Shown one piece after another: positions 1 to 8,872 of a DNA stretch of 64,000 bases (positions are counted from its first letter, which is position 1; every line of letters begins with the position of its first letter). The translations under genes and the position numbers were made by a program. The stretch lies in the NCBI GenBank assembly GCA_021825925.1, contig JAKAFP010000009.1, positions 1 to 64,000 on the forward strand, given 5' to 3'. Under the pieces are notes generated by a model, which saw only the letters and a program-made list of their open reading frames with translations, was not told the origin of the DNA and made no database searches. Source of the stretch: Chloroflexota bacterium (GTDB lineage Bacteria; Chloroflexota; Anaerolineae; Anaerolineales; Anaerolineaceae).

Positions 1-260
1 TAGTCAGTATCCCGCCCAAGTTGAGTGTAAGTAGCTTTATGGGGTACCTGAAGGGGAAAAGCGCGTTGATGATATTCGACAAGCATGCGAACCTAAAGTA
101 CAAATATGGGAACAGGCACTTTTGGGCAGAAGGATACTATGTGAGTACTGTAGGGTTGAATGAGGGGACGATCAGGAAGTACATAGAGGAACAAGAGAAG
201 CACGATATAGCGATGGACAAGCTAAGTGTGAAGGAGTATGAAAACCCCTTCAAGGGGTAG
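1..260 (+). CDS. tnpA: IS200/IS605 family transposase TnpA, C-terminal part (cut by window edge)
   Basis: The frame is open from the first bases of the window and ends at 260, so only the last ~86 residues are present. The sequence SSFMGYLKGKSALMIFD followed by a KYKYGNRHFWAEGYYVSTVG-type segment and the helix ending in YIEEQE is typical of the small Y1 (single-tyrosine) HUH transposases of IS200/IS605 elements. The catalytic tyrosine lies in the YIEEQE-type helix region and the HUH histidines would be in the missing N-terminal part. These enzymes move single-stranded DNA by peel-and-paste and recognise end hairpins, which are present just downstream. Whether the element is intact cannot be judged from this window. 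Confidence 0.9.
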   Translation, partial: VSIPPKLSVSSFMGYLKGKSALMIFDKHANLKYKYGNRHFWAEGYYVSTVGLNEGTIRKYIEEQEKHDIAMDKLSVKEYENPFKG

Positions 261-405
261 CTGGTAACAAGGAGTCCCTTAAGGGACGCGCGAAAGAGAC
301 AAAGGCACAGGGGCATGAACGAAGTGAAAGCCAGCGCCTTTAGGCGCTGGCCGGTTTAAGAGGCTTATAGCCTCAGAGCAAACCACCCGTTTGACGGGTG
401 GTTTT
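261..405 (+). mobile_element. Right end of the IS200/IS605 element with several hairpins
   Basis: Downstream of the transposase there is no open frame but a dense set of short palindromes: GTCCCTTAAGGGAC near 275, CCAGCGCC/GGCGCTGG at 331-350, and AACCACCCGT/ACGGGTGGTT with a 3-nt loop at 381-403. IS200/IS605 elements end in subterminal hairpins recognised by TnpA, so the element probably ends just after 403. The exact cleavage position cannot be fixed without a second copy or an empty site. Confidence 0.6.
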
Positions 406-574
406 GATTGGTTTTACCATTTCTTTTGAAACATTATTCGATTTCACAAACAATTACCAACTCTCTATTAGATTTTAAGCGCCCAGTATTATATCGTATA
501 AAAGTGGCAATCCGGTTAAATGAGAAAACTCTCATTGGTGAGAATGAGAGTCGGGATGATGTTAATCAATAAAA

Positions 575-1585
575 CTAGATCGCTTTTAGCACTCGCAACA
601 CCCGCAGCGTCACCCATTTGTTGGGTTCGTTCAGCTTGCCGTAGCTTCTCCAGGTTTTGCCGGCATAATCGTATTCCAATGGCCAGCGGCCTTGATTGTC
701 TTGTTTTTCAAGGATGAGGTTGATCGTACTTTCCAGCGCCGGATCCTTTCCTTCTCCCAGCGAAACCAGGGCTTCGACGACTTGCAGCAGATCGGTGATG
801 TAGAAAACCGGAAAACCAAACTTCCACCAATTGCGGCTGGGATGGTCGTTCAAACCGTTTGGAAAGTCCGCTTTTGCCAGTTCCGTTGAAAGGAAGAAAT
901 TCAACCCCATTTGAATGGCTTTTTCAATCATGGGAGTGCGGGATCCCTTGGGTAAAAGCCCGAAAGCCAGCATCACCTTGGCCGCCCCCCAGGCACAGGG
1001 CATCCTGTCGTTGGCGCCGCAGGCAAAATTCGGAGCGCATTTGTAGGCATAATAGCGGACGGGGGCTTTGCGGTTCGTGTTGGGTGCAATGCCGTCTCCG
1101 GTCACTGAACGGGCCATCCAATCGAAGGCGGATTGGAGGCGCGGATCTTCGCAGCCGAGCTTGAGCAGTGCCCAGCACAGGTTGCCCTGCAGGCAGTCAA
1201 TGGTGCCAGAGGGTTCGCCGTTATAGGCAAATTGTCCACCAGAGGCGAGGGCTTGGTCGAGCAGGTAGTTGCATGCGATGCGGATGCGCTCATCCTCGCG
1301 GATGTCGGCGCCCAACTGTGCCAGTAAGAGCAGCGACCACACCGTGGACTTGTACTTGGGTCCGTAGCCGGGGCCTGGTTTCTGCCAAAAACCTTCGGGG
1401 TCCATTTTTTCAAGGATGCTGGCGATCGGTCCCTGCCGGTGAGCTGCCTCACGCGCGGTTTTTAACTCAGCATCCTCATCAGGCAGTTGAACCAGATCAC
1501 GCAAGGCCAGATAACGAACCTCGGGGGTGTCTTTTTCCAAAAGCCAGTTAAGCGGATCGCCATTGATCTTTATATTCATGCTCAT
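575..1585 (-). CDS. Prenyltransferase/squalene-cyclase-like alpha/alpha-toroid protein, function unknown
   Basis: 336 residues with no signal peptide. Repeated units of the type found in terpenoid-cyclase toroids are visible: LLLLAQLGAD, CLQGNLCWALLKLG, a WWKFGFP segment, and LEKQDNQGRW near the C terminus. The QDNQGRWPLE motif resembles the QW repeat of squalene/hopene cyclases. There is no DxDD cyclase motif, so cyclase activity is doubtful. Relatives in environmental genomes are sometimes mislabelled as nitrogen fixation protein. A GGAGGGA ribosome-binding site lies just upstream of the chosen ATG. It is followed on the same strand, upstream, by an oxidoreductase gene with a 25-nt gap, so the two may be co-transcribed. 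Confidence 0.6.
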   Translation of the reverse strand: MSMNIKINGDPLNWLLEKDTPEVRYLALRDLVQLPDEDAELKTAREAAHRQGPIASILEKMDPEGFWQKPGPGYGPKYKSTVWSLLLLAQLGADIREDERIRIACNYLLDQALASGGQFAYNGEPSGTIDCLQGNLCWALLKLGCEDPRLQSAFDWMARSVTGDGIAPNTNRKAPVRYYAYKCAPNFACGANDRMPCAWGAAKVMLAFGLLPKGSRTPMIEKAIQMGLNFFLSTELAKADFPNGLNDHPSRNWWKFGFPVFYITDLLQVVEALVSLGEGKDPALESTINLILEKQDNQGRWPLEYDYAGKTWRSYGKLNEPNKWVTLRVLRVLKAI

Positions 1586-1610
1586 TCCCTCCGTTTTTAT
1601 AACATGTATA

Positions 1611-2576
1611 CTAATTGATCCCCCACTGCCGGTTCAAGGCATCAAAGATGGCGGTACTGGCAATGGTGTCTTTCCATGGGATCAGGTCGCTTTCAATTTT
1701 TCCGGCACGCAGCAAATCGGCGCAATGGCGAATTTCGTGTTCAAACCCATCCGGAACGGGCTTTTTGAACTGCTCGATCTTCTTTCCTGCTTCGTCAAAA
1801 AGGGTGCAGGTTTGAGGCCCAAAACAATTATCCAACATGATGCGGCCTTGGGTGCCGTAGATATAGGCTTCTTCCATGGCGCGGACGTTAAAGCCGCAGG
1901 CCAGATTGGCCAGGGCGCCGCCCGCAAACTTCATCGAAAAAGCCGCGGCTTCATCCACGCCGTTGGGGGCGAACTGAACTGATCCGGTGACGCTGAGCGG
2001 GGCTTCGCCGATGATGCCTGTGGCGAAATCAATGGGGTAAATGCCCACATCATAAAGGCTGCCACCTTCGGTTTCTTTTGAAAAAAGTCTGTGATCAGGG
2101 TCAAATGGAATATGAAAACTGAAGTTTGCAGTGATCAACTTCACCTGTCCGATGCGGCCGTATTTGATCCATTCCCGGGCTTTGAGATAAGCCGGCATGC
2201 AGCGCGTCCACAGGGCTTCCATGAGGAAGGTGTTGTTCTTTTTAGCCAGATTGACCAGCTCCACCGCCTGTTTCTGGTTGGTGACAATGGGTTTTTCGCA
2301 CAAGACAGGTTTGCGTGCTTCGAGGCATTTCTTGGTGAACTCATAATGAAGGTTATGGGTTAAACCGATATATATTACATCCACCTCGGGGTCGTTGATC
2401 ACTTCTTCATAAGTGGAACAGGCCTTTGGTGCTTTATATTGTTGTGCGAATCTCTGGGTGCGTTCCAGATCGCGTGAGGCCACCGAGACCAATTCCACAC
2501 CTTTTACGGTGTTCAATACTTTTGCGAAACGGGCTGATATGTTGCCGAGTCCGATGATGCCAAATTTGATATTCAA
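1611..2576 (-). CDS. Gfo/Idh/MocA family NAD(P)-dependent oxidoreductase
   Basis: 321 residues. The N-terminal Rossmann fold is shown by KFGIIGLGNISARFAKVL, and the family's EKP motif appears as CEKPIVTNQKQ around residue 95, where the lysine is the conserved catalytic/cofactor residue. The C-terminal half is the alpha/beta GFO_IDH_MocA_C domain. Members oxidise or reduce sugars, inositols or dihydrodiols with NAD(P), and the substrate cannot be told from sequence. Downstream, 25 nt away, is the toroid protein at 575-1585, which may form an operon with it. Confidence 0.9.
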   Translation of the reverse strand: MNIKFGIIGLGNISARFAKVLNTVKGVELVSVASRDLERTQRFAQQYKAPKACSTYEEVINDPEVDVIYIGLTHNLHYEFTKKCLEARKPVLCEKPIVTNQKQAVELVNLAKKNNTFLMEALWTRCMPAYLKAREWIKYGRIGQVKLITANFSFHIPFDPDHRLFSKETEGGSLYDVGIYPIDFATGIIGEAPLSVTGSVQFAPNGVDEAAAFSMKFAGGALANLACGFNVRAMEEAYIYGTQGRIMLDNCFGPQTCTLFDEAGKKIEQFKKPVPDGFEHEIRHCADLLRAGKIESDLIPWKDTIASTAIFDALNRQWGIN

Positions 2577-2631
2577 TTTAGCCTCCCTGTAATAATGATT
2601 TCATTAATCATAAACCAATAGTCAAGGGATG

Positions 2632-2666
2632 ACAAAAAACGAGCTCTCCCTATGGTCAGGGAGAGC
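2632..2666 (-). terminator. Rho-independent terminator of the AIM24-like gene
   Basis: CTCTCCCT (2644-2651) pairs with AGGGAGAG (2658-2665). Read on the minus strand the stem is followed by a run of Ts (bases 2634-2639 are A on the plus strand). It lies 21 nt beyond the stop codon of the minus-strand AIM24 gene. Confidence 0.8.
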
Positions 2667-2686
2667 CCAGTGTAATTGATTTTAAA

Positions 2687-3361
2687 CTAGTTGCTTTTCT
2701 GCGGCACCTGAGGGATGATCCAACTGATCAAAGCCTGCGGGGAGCGGGTCTGAATGTAGATCTTTCCGGGTCCGGTCAATTCAACCACCAGGCCTTCACC
2801 TGACAGGAAAGTGGATTTCAATCCACCCACGGATTTGGTTTGAACGTCCATGGTGGCCGAAAATGCGACCAGGTGGGAAGTGTCTACGATGTATTTCTCG
2901 CCTGCAGCCATATCTTTTTCAAAGATTGCGCCGTAAGAGGAAACGAGCAGCTTGCCTGTTCCGGTTGCCTCAAGCATGGAAACGCCTTCGCCGGCTTTAA
3001 AGGCTTTCATGCTGAATTTGCTGTTGAGGTCAATTCCATTCTCAGAAGCCAGGTAGGAGCCGGATTGAACCATGAGCGGGGTACCAGTCATGTCAATGTG
3101 AACGATATCACCCGGCAGGTCAGGGGCAAGGGTGACTTCGCCGCCTTGAGGACCGGCCACCCAGAAATTCTGGAAGAAAGACTCCCCGCCGAGGACGGCG
3201 CGTCCAAGGGATTTGAACAATCCGCCCTCAGCCTTGGTTTCCACTTCAACACCTGCGGAATGGCTGACCATGGCGCCTGAATCCGCGCGGATGCGCTCAT
3301 TTGGAACCAGTTTGACAACTGCCAGAGAATACGAGGGGCGAAACTGAATATCAATTTCCAT
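2687..3361 (-). CDS. AIM24 / TIGR00266 family protein
   Basis: 224 residues from the chosen ATG at 3361, which has AGGAG 7 nt upstream; an in-frame ATG seven codons earlier lacks a ribosome-binding site. The core pattern of the family is visible: IRADSGAMVSHSAGVEVE, then GGLFKSLGRAVLGGESFF, a long all-beta body, and LSGEGLVVELTGPGKIYIQ with TRSPQAL near the end. Bacterial AIM24 proteins form a double-stranded beta-helix-like trimeric fold of unknown biochemical role; the yeast relative is mitochondrial. It is transcribed away from the clostripain gene. Confidence 0.9.
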   Translation of the reverse strand: MEIDIQFRPSYSLAVVKLVPNERIRADSGAMVSHSAGVEVETKAEGGLFKSLGRAVLGGESFFQNFWVAGPQGGEVTLAPDLPGDIVHIDMTGTPLMVQSGSYLASENGIDLNSKFSMKAFKAGEGVSMLEATGTGKLLVSSYGAIFEKDMAAGEKYIVDTSHLVAFSATMDVQTKSVGGLKSTFLSGEGLVVELTGPGKIYIQTRSPQALISWIIPQVPQKSN

Positions 3362-3694
3362 TTTTATCTCCTGTTTGATCATTATTTAATCTGGTAAATA
3401 CAATATGATTCCCAAGACCCATACAGTTTATCCCAGGATTGTCTCTATTTCATTAGATTATACAAATCTGAAAGCTGTATCGAAAAGCTTAATTCCTTGG
3501 TTTAATGATCTATATCTAAAATTTATGGATTATCCATTCATTATTAGTGATAATAAAAAAACATATAAATAACGCCAAGATATTGGCGATCGTTTTTATT
3601 GTTTGTATATTCTTGGTCACCCCCACTTGAGTGAATCCATTTTTTCCATGGCATAATAACTGCCACTATAAACTTGAAATAAGGACGGTACAAC
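3362..3694. other. Divergent intergenic region between AIM24 and clostripain genes
   Basis: About 330 nt with no credible gene. It is AT-rich and must hold the promoters of both divergent genes. A small palindrome CGCCAA/TTGGCG sits at 3573-3588, followed by ATCGTTTTT. The start of the downstream gene is preceded by AAGGACGG. No confident -35/-10 pair was identified. Confidence 0.5.
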
Positions 3695-5944
3695 ATGAAA
3701 AAAGCAGCCTGGCGCGTTCTAACTACTTTATTGATCGCTACAATGTCAATTAGTTTGTTAACGGCTTGCGGCGATCTGAGCAGTTATGTGGATGAAACTG
3801 CCGGACCTTATGATTCAACAGATGTGGCTTCAAGCCAATCTTCTAACATTAATAGCCAGGGCGAGCCTGGAACCTGGTTGGTCATGCTTTATCAGGATGG
3901 CGATGACGAAGTACTTGAGAGAGATGTATTCCTTGATCTCAATGAAGCCGAGATTGTCGGCTCCAGCGATATGGTCACCATTGTCTCCCAATTGGATCGT
4001 TATGATGGTTCGTTTGATGGCGATGGTGATTGGACGACCACCAAACGGTTCCTGGTGCAGCAAGACAGCGACCTCGAGACCATCGGGTCAGAAGAATTGG
4101 CTGACCTGGGTGAGTTGGATATGAGTGACCCCCAGACTTTGCAGGATTTCATCACCTGGGCGATTGCCACCTATCCAGCTGACAATTATGCACTGGTCAT
4201 GTCGGATCACGGCATGGGCTGGCTGGGAGGCTGGACCGACATGGATTCCGGCGACGGAGACATGAGTCTGGCAGAGATTGATGGCGCATTATCGGCCTCA
4301 GTCAACCAAACCGGAATTGGTCAGTTTGAATTCGTTGGATTTGATGCCTGCTTGATGGCTCAACTTGAGGCATTCAGCATGTTAACCCCCTACGCAAAAT
4401 ATGCAGCGGCTTCAGAAGAAACTGAACCTGCAGTGGGTTGGGCTTATGCTTCGTTCCTGGGTGCCCTGGTGGATAATCCGGCGATGAGCGGCGCGGATCT
4501 GGCAAAGGCGGTTGTGGATTCTTATATCAGTGAAGATTACCGCATCACCAATGACGATGCCCGTGTTTCCTTTGTCGAAGAGAATTATGAATCCGGTGCA
4601 GATCTTTCCGCGGAGGAAGTGGCTGCGGATATGAGTGTGGATGTGACCATGTCAGCAGTGGATCTTTCTCAGATCGCCGCGCTGAATGAAGCCATTAACC
4701 AACTGGCAATCAGCCTCACGAATGTGGACCAAAGCAATGTGGCAGCTGCACGCTCTTACACCCAATCTTACACAAGTGTGTTTGACAAAGAAATCCCCGA
4801 TTCGTTCATTGACCTCGGTAATTTTGTTGAATTGGTGTCTGATGAAACCGGGGATTCAGATGTGGCCAATGCGGCACAACAAGTGACGGATGCAATACAG
4901 CAGGCGGTCTTGTCTGAAAAGCACGGCGAGCAAAAGCCTGGTTCCACCGGTATCTCTTTCTATTTTCCAAACTCCGAATTGTACACAATGACCACGGATG
5001 AAGAATGGGTCAGTTACACCACAACAGCAGACCGTTTTGCAGCTGCCTCTCTGTGGGATGATTTCCTCGTCTTTCACTATATGGGTAAGGATCTCAACGC
5101 GGACGCCGCTGATCTGACCGTTCTGGCTCCAGTGAGTGGAAGTTCCACCCAGGATTTCAGCGATGCGATTGCAGCGTCTGCACCTGAAACCGGAGCGACA
5201 GTTGAAGCCCCTGGCAGTGGCAATATTTCAGTAGGAGAAGTGACCTCGACTTTATACGAAATGGCAGCGAATGAAACAGCCACCATATCGGCTGACATCA
5301 GCGGTAATAACATCGGGTATGTTTACTATTATGTCAGCTATTATTCTGAAGAAGATGATTCTTACCTGATGGCTGACATGGAATTTTTATCCTCTGAAAA
5401 CACCCTGGATGTCGGTGGAACGCTTTACCCGGATTGGGGAGATGGCAGCGACTTTACGGTTTCAACCGATTGGTCCCCGACGGTTTATTATTTGAGCGAT
5501 GGGACCAATGAAGCCTTCATCTACCTCGAACCCGAAGTCTACGGTGCAACCTATGAAGAGGATGTATACACCCTGTATGGCATGTATGCACCTGGTGGAG
5601 ATGAAAGTAAACAACAAGAGGCCATGATCAAGTTTGACGGCAATTTTGAGATGAAAAGCTTCTGGGTCTTCACCGGACAAGACGGCACGGGTGCCCCCCG
5701 AGAAGCCACACTTGAAGATGGAGACACCTTTACTGTTTATGAGTTATGGCAGGATTACAATGCCGACACTGAAGAATGGGAATTCAATTATTACTTTGGT
5801 GATGTTTTAACCTTCGCCGGTGAACCGTTCACAGTTGTGGCATATGAGGCTTTCCCTGGAACATATGAAGTAGGCATTACCGTCGAAGATTATGACGGAA
5901 ATTACACAGAATCATGGACCAACATCACCGTCCCCGAAAACTAA
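3695..5944 (+). CDS. Clostripain-family (C11) cysteine peptidase, predicted lipoprotein
   Basis: 749 residues. A type II signal peptide ends in LLTAC with lipidation at Cys25, placing the protein on the outer face of the membrane. The C11 catalytic domain runs from about residue 60 to 480: WLVMLYQDGDDEVLE, then YALVMSDHGMGWLGG with the catalytic His172, and FVGFDACLMAQLEAF with the nucleophile Cys219. C11 enzymes cleave after basic residues and are usually autoprocessed. A beta-sandwich-like extension follows from about 520 to 749, and its last ~120 residues are similar to the next gene product. The gene is followed by that paralogue after 32 nt, so they are probably co-transcribed. Confidence 0.92.
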   Translation: MKKAAWRVLTTLLIATMSISLLTACGDLSSYVDETAGPYDSTDVASSQSSNINSQGEPGTWLVMLYQDGDDEVLERDVFLDLNEAEIVGSSDMVTIVSQLDRYDGSFDGDGDWTTTKRFLVQQDSDLETIGSEELADLGELDMSDPQTLQDFITWAIATYPADNYALVMSDHGMGWLGGWTDMDSGDGDMSLAEIDGALSASVNQTGIGQFEFVGFDACLMAQLEAFSMLTPYAKYAAASEETEPAVGWAYASFLGALVDNPAMSGADLAKAVVDSYISEDYRITNDDARVSFVEENYESGADLSAEEVAADMSVDVTMSAVDLSQIAALNEAINQLAISLTNVDQSNVAAARSYTQSYTSVFDKEIPDSFIDLGNFVELVSDETGDSDVANAAQQVTDAIQQAVLSEKHGEQKPGSTGISFYFPNSELYTMTTDEEWVSYTTTADRFAAASLWDDFLVFHYMGKDLNADAADLTVLAPVSGSSTQDFSDAIAASAPETGATVEAPGSGNISVGEVTSTLYEMAANETATISADISGNNIGYVYYYVSYYSEEDDSYLMADMEFLSSENTLDVGGTLYPDWGDGSDFTVSTDWSPTVYYLSDGTNEAFIYLEPEVYGATYEEDVYTLYGMYAPGGDESKQQEAMIKFDGNFEMKSFWVFTGQDGTGAPREATLEDGDTFTVYELWQDYNADTEEWEFNYYFGDVLTFAGEPFTVVAYEAFPGTYEVGITVEDYDGNYTESWTNITVPEN

Positions 5945-5976
5945 ACATTGATGATACATCGAGAAAGGGTTACAGG

Positions 5977-6795
5977 ATGGCAAAGAAGATCACATTGATG
6001 TGTAACGGCAAAAAATTGGAATTCAATCCATTGATCAGCGATGATGACGAAGGAGATTCAACAAAAAATCCAGATGTGCAGGGCCCCGGCCAAGGTGTTT
6101 TTGAGTTGTCTGACCTGGTGTTGTCTGCCAATGAGGTTGAAGTAGGTAATGCGGTTTCATGCAAGACAAGCATCAAAGGCAAGAACATCAGCCAGGTCAG
6201 CTATGAGTTGATGGTTCAAGTCAATAATTATGCTATCGGTCCTGTTCAACGTCATTTTCTAAGATCACCGAAAGAGCGTGAGGTGAAGGGTGTTGTTCAC
6301 CCACGTTGGCCTGAGGAAAATGAAATTGAGTTTGAATTCAGGCTGGCGGGTCGCTTATTGTTTTGCGGCGAAGGATTCACTCTGGCTTGTATGACCCCAG
6401 AACGGTATGGGGTTGAGCCAGATGCCCAAATCTGGAGTCTGGAGGGGGTCTACCAACGCGGCGGGGGTGAACCTTTCAGGGTGAAACTTGAATTTGACAG
6501 CCAGGGTGCTCTGGTGAAAAAAACCGGATTCTGGCCGGCTTCTGTGGGAGGCGTGGTTTCGCCTTTTGAACTCCTGATCGAAGATGGTGACACCTTTGAA
6601 CCGTATGTGACCATGATCAACGAAAAAGGTGAAATTATCACCGGACTGGTAAATCCGATCATGTTGGGTGGAGGTAACCAGCTTCGCTGGGAACAGGTCG
6701 AGGCCTGCCCAGGAAATTATCTGGCATGCGTAGTGATTGAAGATTTTGACGGAAAGAAAACAAGGATCAATTCTGAGATCATAATCAAGGCGTAA
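5977..6795 (+). CDS. Conserved hypothetical; paralogue of the clostripain C-terminal domain
   Basis: 272 residues from the ATG at 5977, which has an ACAGG ribosome-binding site; the longer frame starting at 5914 overlaps the preceding gene and is unlikely. There is no signal peptide or peptidase motif. The C-terminal ~140 residues match the end of the upstream clostripain in order and spacing: PERYG / PEVYG, LEGVYQRGGGE / LYGMYAPGGDE, KTGFWPAS / KSFWVFTG, IEDGDTFEPY / LEDGDTFTVY, and CPGNYLACVVIEDFDGK / FPGTYEVGITVEDYDGN. It may bind or accompany the peptidase, but lacking an export signal it would be cytoplasmic. Function unknown. Confidence 0.75.
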   Translation: MAKKITLMCNGKKLEFNPLISDDDEGDSTKNPDVQGPGQGVFELSDLVLSANEVEVGNAVSCKTSIKGKNISQVSYELMVQVNNYAIGPVQRHFLRSPKEREVKGVVHPRWPEENEIEFEFRLAGRLLFCGEGFTLACMTPERYGVEPDAQIWSLEGVYQRGGGEPFRVKLEFDSQGALVKKTGFWPASVGGVVSPFELLIEDGDTFEPYVTMINEKGEIITGLVNPIMLGGGNQLRWEQVEACPGNYLACVVIEDFDGKKTRINSEIIIKA

Positions 6796-6880
6796 AAAAC
6801 GACTCATTAACATTCGGAAACAAGGTTTTAAAAAGGCATAGTAATTGTGACCTCAATGGATATAGGCTGAGTGATCAACG

Positions 6881-7732
6881 ATGAATAATCAATTCTATTT
6901 TTCCATAGCCATTTTGTTGTTGGGGTTAGGCATACTCTTGTTGATTGCGGCCTTGTTTCCGATCAAAGAAATAATTCGCCGTCTGCCAAGGGGAAAACTG
7001 AGGCAAAGATGGTTCTTGCTTTTAGGTTTCACAATTTTGTTTCTGGTTTCATATTTTGTTTTCTTGTTCGCTTTTTGGAATCAATTTGATGGTTCCGTGG
7101 ATCTGATCGTTCCAGGTGTATTTTTCTTTGGAGCCTGTTTTGTGTGGCTCATCTCATCACTCTCTCTGCAAACTGCCATAGATATTCGACGTATCTATCG
7201 TCTTGAAGAGGAAAGCATCACTGATTCATTGACCGGGGTTTACAACCGGAGATATCTGGAACGCAGATTAGGCGAAGAGTTTTCTCATGCGAGGCAATTT
7301 GGTTCGCCTCTCTCCATCTTGTTGGTTGACGTGGATCATTTCAAAGCGATCAACGATAGTGCCGGTCACTTTGCAGGAGATCAAGTGATCGCGCAACTTG
7401 CAAAAGTGATGCAAACGATCATCCGAGGGTCAGATGTGCTGGTAAGGTATGGTGGAGATGAATTCATCATCGTCGCTTTGAATACATCCGGTGAAGCGGC
7501 GGGCGCATTTGCCAAGAAAATCGGGAAGTACATCCATACCCATCCGTTAATTGTGAATAATGACAAAAATTCAACCATTGAAATAAAGGTCTCTGTCAGC
7601 ATTGGTGTCGCCAGTTTGTCTGAGGCGATCACGGAGACAAGCCAAATCATCCAAAATGCAGACAAAGCCCTATATTGTGCCAAAAAAGAGGGCCGAAATT
7701 GCACCGTGATTTATCAACAACATCTTGATTAA
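6881..7732 (+). CDS. Membrane-bound diguanylate cyclase (GGDEF)
   Basis: 283 residues. Three predicted membrane helices occupy roughly residues 5-28, 42-65 and 72-95, then a short linker leads to the GGDEF domain, DSLTGVYNRRYLE through to the end. The active site RYGGDEFIIV is intact, so synthesis of cyclic di-GMP from two GTP is expected. The usual RxxD inhibitory site is not seen before the GG(D/E)EF loop (sequence IIRGSDVLVRYGGDEF). A PilZ-type receptor is encoded at 39043-39465 in the same window. The gene is followed by a strong terminator and stands alone. Confidence 0.95.
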   Translation: MNNQFYFSIAILLLGLGILLLIAALFPIKEIIRRLPRGKLRQRWFLLLGFTILFLVSYFVFLFAFWNQFDGSVDLIVPGVFFFGACFVWLISSLSLQTAIDIRRIYRLEEESITDSLTGVYNRRYLERRLGEEFSHARQFGSPLSILLVDVDHFKAINDSAGHFAGDQVIAQLAKVMQTIIRGSDVLVRYGGDEFIIVALNTSGEAAGAFAKKIGKYIHTHPLIVNNDKNSTIEIKVSVSIGVASLSEAITETSQIIQNADKALYCAKKEGRNCTVIYQQHLD

Positions 7733-7769
7733 TTATTGATCCGAAAAAGGGTGGCAAGAAACGCAGTCC

Positions 7770-7798
7770 AAGTCCATTTGTTGATGGACTTTTTTTTA
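7770..7798 (+). terminator. Rho-independent terminator after the GGDEF gene
   Basis: AAGTCCAT (7770-7777) pairs with ATGGACTT (7784-7791), followed by a run of Ts to 7797. Confidence 0.9.
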
Positions 7799-7802
7799 CC
7801 CC

Positions 7803-7859
7803 TTGACAGCCGACTACAGAGTGATATTATATAGTCACGCTATATATAGTTATGCTATA
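7803..7859 (+). promoter_or_regulatory. Promoter and tandem palindromic operators of the PadR-type regulator
   Basis: A -35 box TTGACA (7803-7808) is followed after 16 nt by TATTAT (7825-7830). Directly after it come two adjoining 15-nt units, TATAGTCACGCTATA (7830-7844) and TATAGTTATGCTATA (7845-7859), each an inverted repeat TATAG-N5-CTATA. A further related stretch, TATACTATATA, lies just downstream. The position over the start of transcription fits autorepression by the PadR protein encoded at 7905. Confidence 0.75.
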
Positions 7860-7904
7860 CAAAGATATACTATATAAAGAAAGACGATATAGAAAGGTTG
7901 GTTG

Positions 7905-8228
7905 ATGAATCTAAACAAATTGCTTCCACTTACTGAAACCACTTATTACATCTTACTGGCGCTATTGGAACCCCTGCATGGATATGGCATCATCCTGCGG
8001 GTAAAGGCGCTCAGTGCTGAATCCGTGGATATCGCGCCAGGGACGCTATATGGTGCACTTGAAAACCTGAGCAAACAAAATCTGATCGCCCTGGTTGCGG
8101 AAGACGCTGAAAAACGGCGCAAGATCTACGCCCTGACTGACCTGGGCAGGCAGGTGTTGGGAATGGAATTTTCAAGAATGAATAAACTGGTTGAGATCAG
8201 CCAACCTTTATTGGGAGGATCGCTTTAA
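7905..8228 (+). CDS. PadR-family transcriptional regulator
   Basis: 107 residues. The winged helix-turn-helix of PadR is clear: LTETTYYILLALLEPLHGYG, IAPGTLYGALENLSKQNLI and a KRRKIYALTDLGRQVL wing. It belongs to the short subfamily with a reduced C-terminal dimerisation helix. ATG 7905 was preferred because AAGG lies 7 nt upstream; a TTG one codon earlier is an alternative. The stop overlaps the start of the DUF2812 gene by one base, an arrangement typical of PadR/DUF2812 pairs. It probably represses its own operon through the operators at 7830-7859. Confidence 0.93.
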   Translation: MNLNKLLPLTETTYYILLALLEPLHGYGIILRVKALSAESVDIAPGTLYGALENLSKQNLIALVAEDAEKRRKIYALTDLGRQVLGMEFSRMNKLVEISQPLLGGSL

Positions 8229-8848
8229 TGACCGCACAAATATCACAGATCAAGTTCTTTTTTCGTTTTGAGAAGGAAGAGGCGTGGCTTGAATCCATGT
8301 CTGCTTCAGGCTGGCACCTGATCAGCGCCAGTTATGGATTTTACAGATTCCAGGCTGGAAAACCCGAAAAAAGAGTCTATAAAATTGACTGCCGCAATAT
8401 CAGCAAACAGAGCGATCTGGTTGATTATGTTTCGCTCTTTGCAGACAGCGGCTGGACGAGCATCAGCCCCAGGAAAAATGTCGGCAGCTACTATTTTTAC
8501 TCTTTGGCCGATCAACCCGGCAAGGATATTTTTTCTGACAAGGCCTCCAGAGCAGGGCGGTATCTGCGCTATGCCCAGTTGACAGGTATGTCCCTGGTTC
8601 CTCTGATTCCTATCTACGGTGCATTGGTTGCCACCGGTGCGTTGAAAGTGGGAAACTGGGGATATCTCACACCTGGATTATGGGAGATGAAAGGGGTGGA
8701 ATTCACCAGGCACTTTTTATTTGAGACACCGTTTGTGATATTAAGAGCAGTCGGGTGGATGCTGCCGTTGTTGGTGGTTCTAGCCTGTTTGATCTTTATC
8801 TACCGATACTATCGTGTTTATAAAAAGGAACTTGCCTCCGACCAATAA
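8228..8848 (+). CDS. DUF2812 domain membrane protein
   Basis: 206 residues. The N-terminal DUF2812 domain shows FFRFEKEEAWLESMSASGWH and YRFQAGKPEKRVYKIDCR, a pattern of the family. Two membrane helices follow, at about residues 120-140 and 175-195, ending in a basic tail. It is translationally coupled to the PadR regulator (TAATGA overlap), the usual neighbour of DUF2812 proteins, which are thought to be envelope proteins under PadR control, sometimes linked to antimicrobial or lantibiotic response. The role here is unknown. Confidence 0.85.
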   Translation: MTAQISQIKFFFRFEKEEAWLESMSASGWHLISASYGFYRFQAGKPEKRVYKIDCRNISKQSDLVDYVSLFADSGWTSISPRKNVGSYYFYSLADQPGKDIFSDKASRAGRYLRYAQLTGMSLVPLIPIYGALVATGALKVGNWGYLTPGLWEMKGVEFTRHFLFETPFVILRAVGWMLPLLVVLACLIFIYRYYRVYKKELASDQ

Positions 8849-8872
8849 CCGTGGTTAATATCGCTTTTCATC

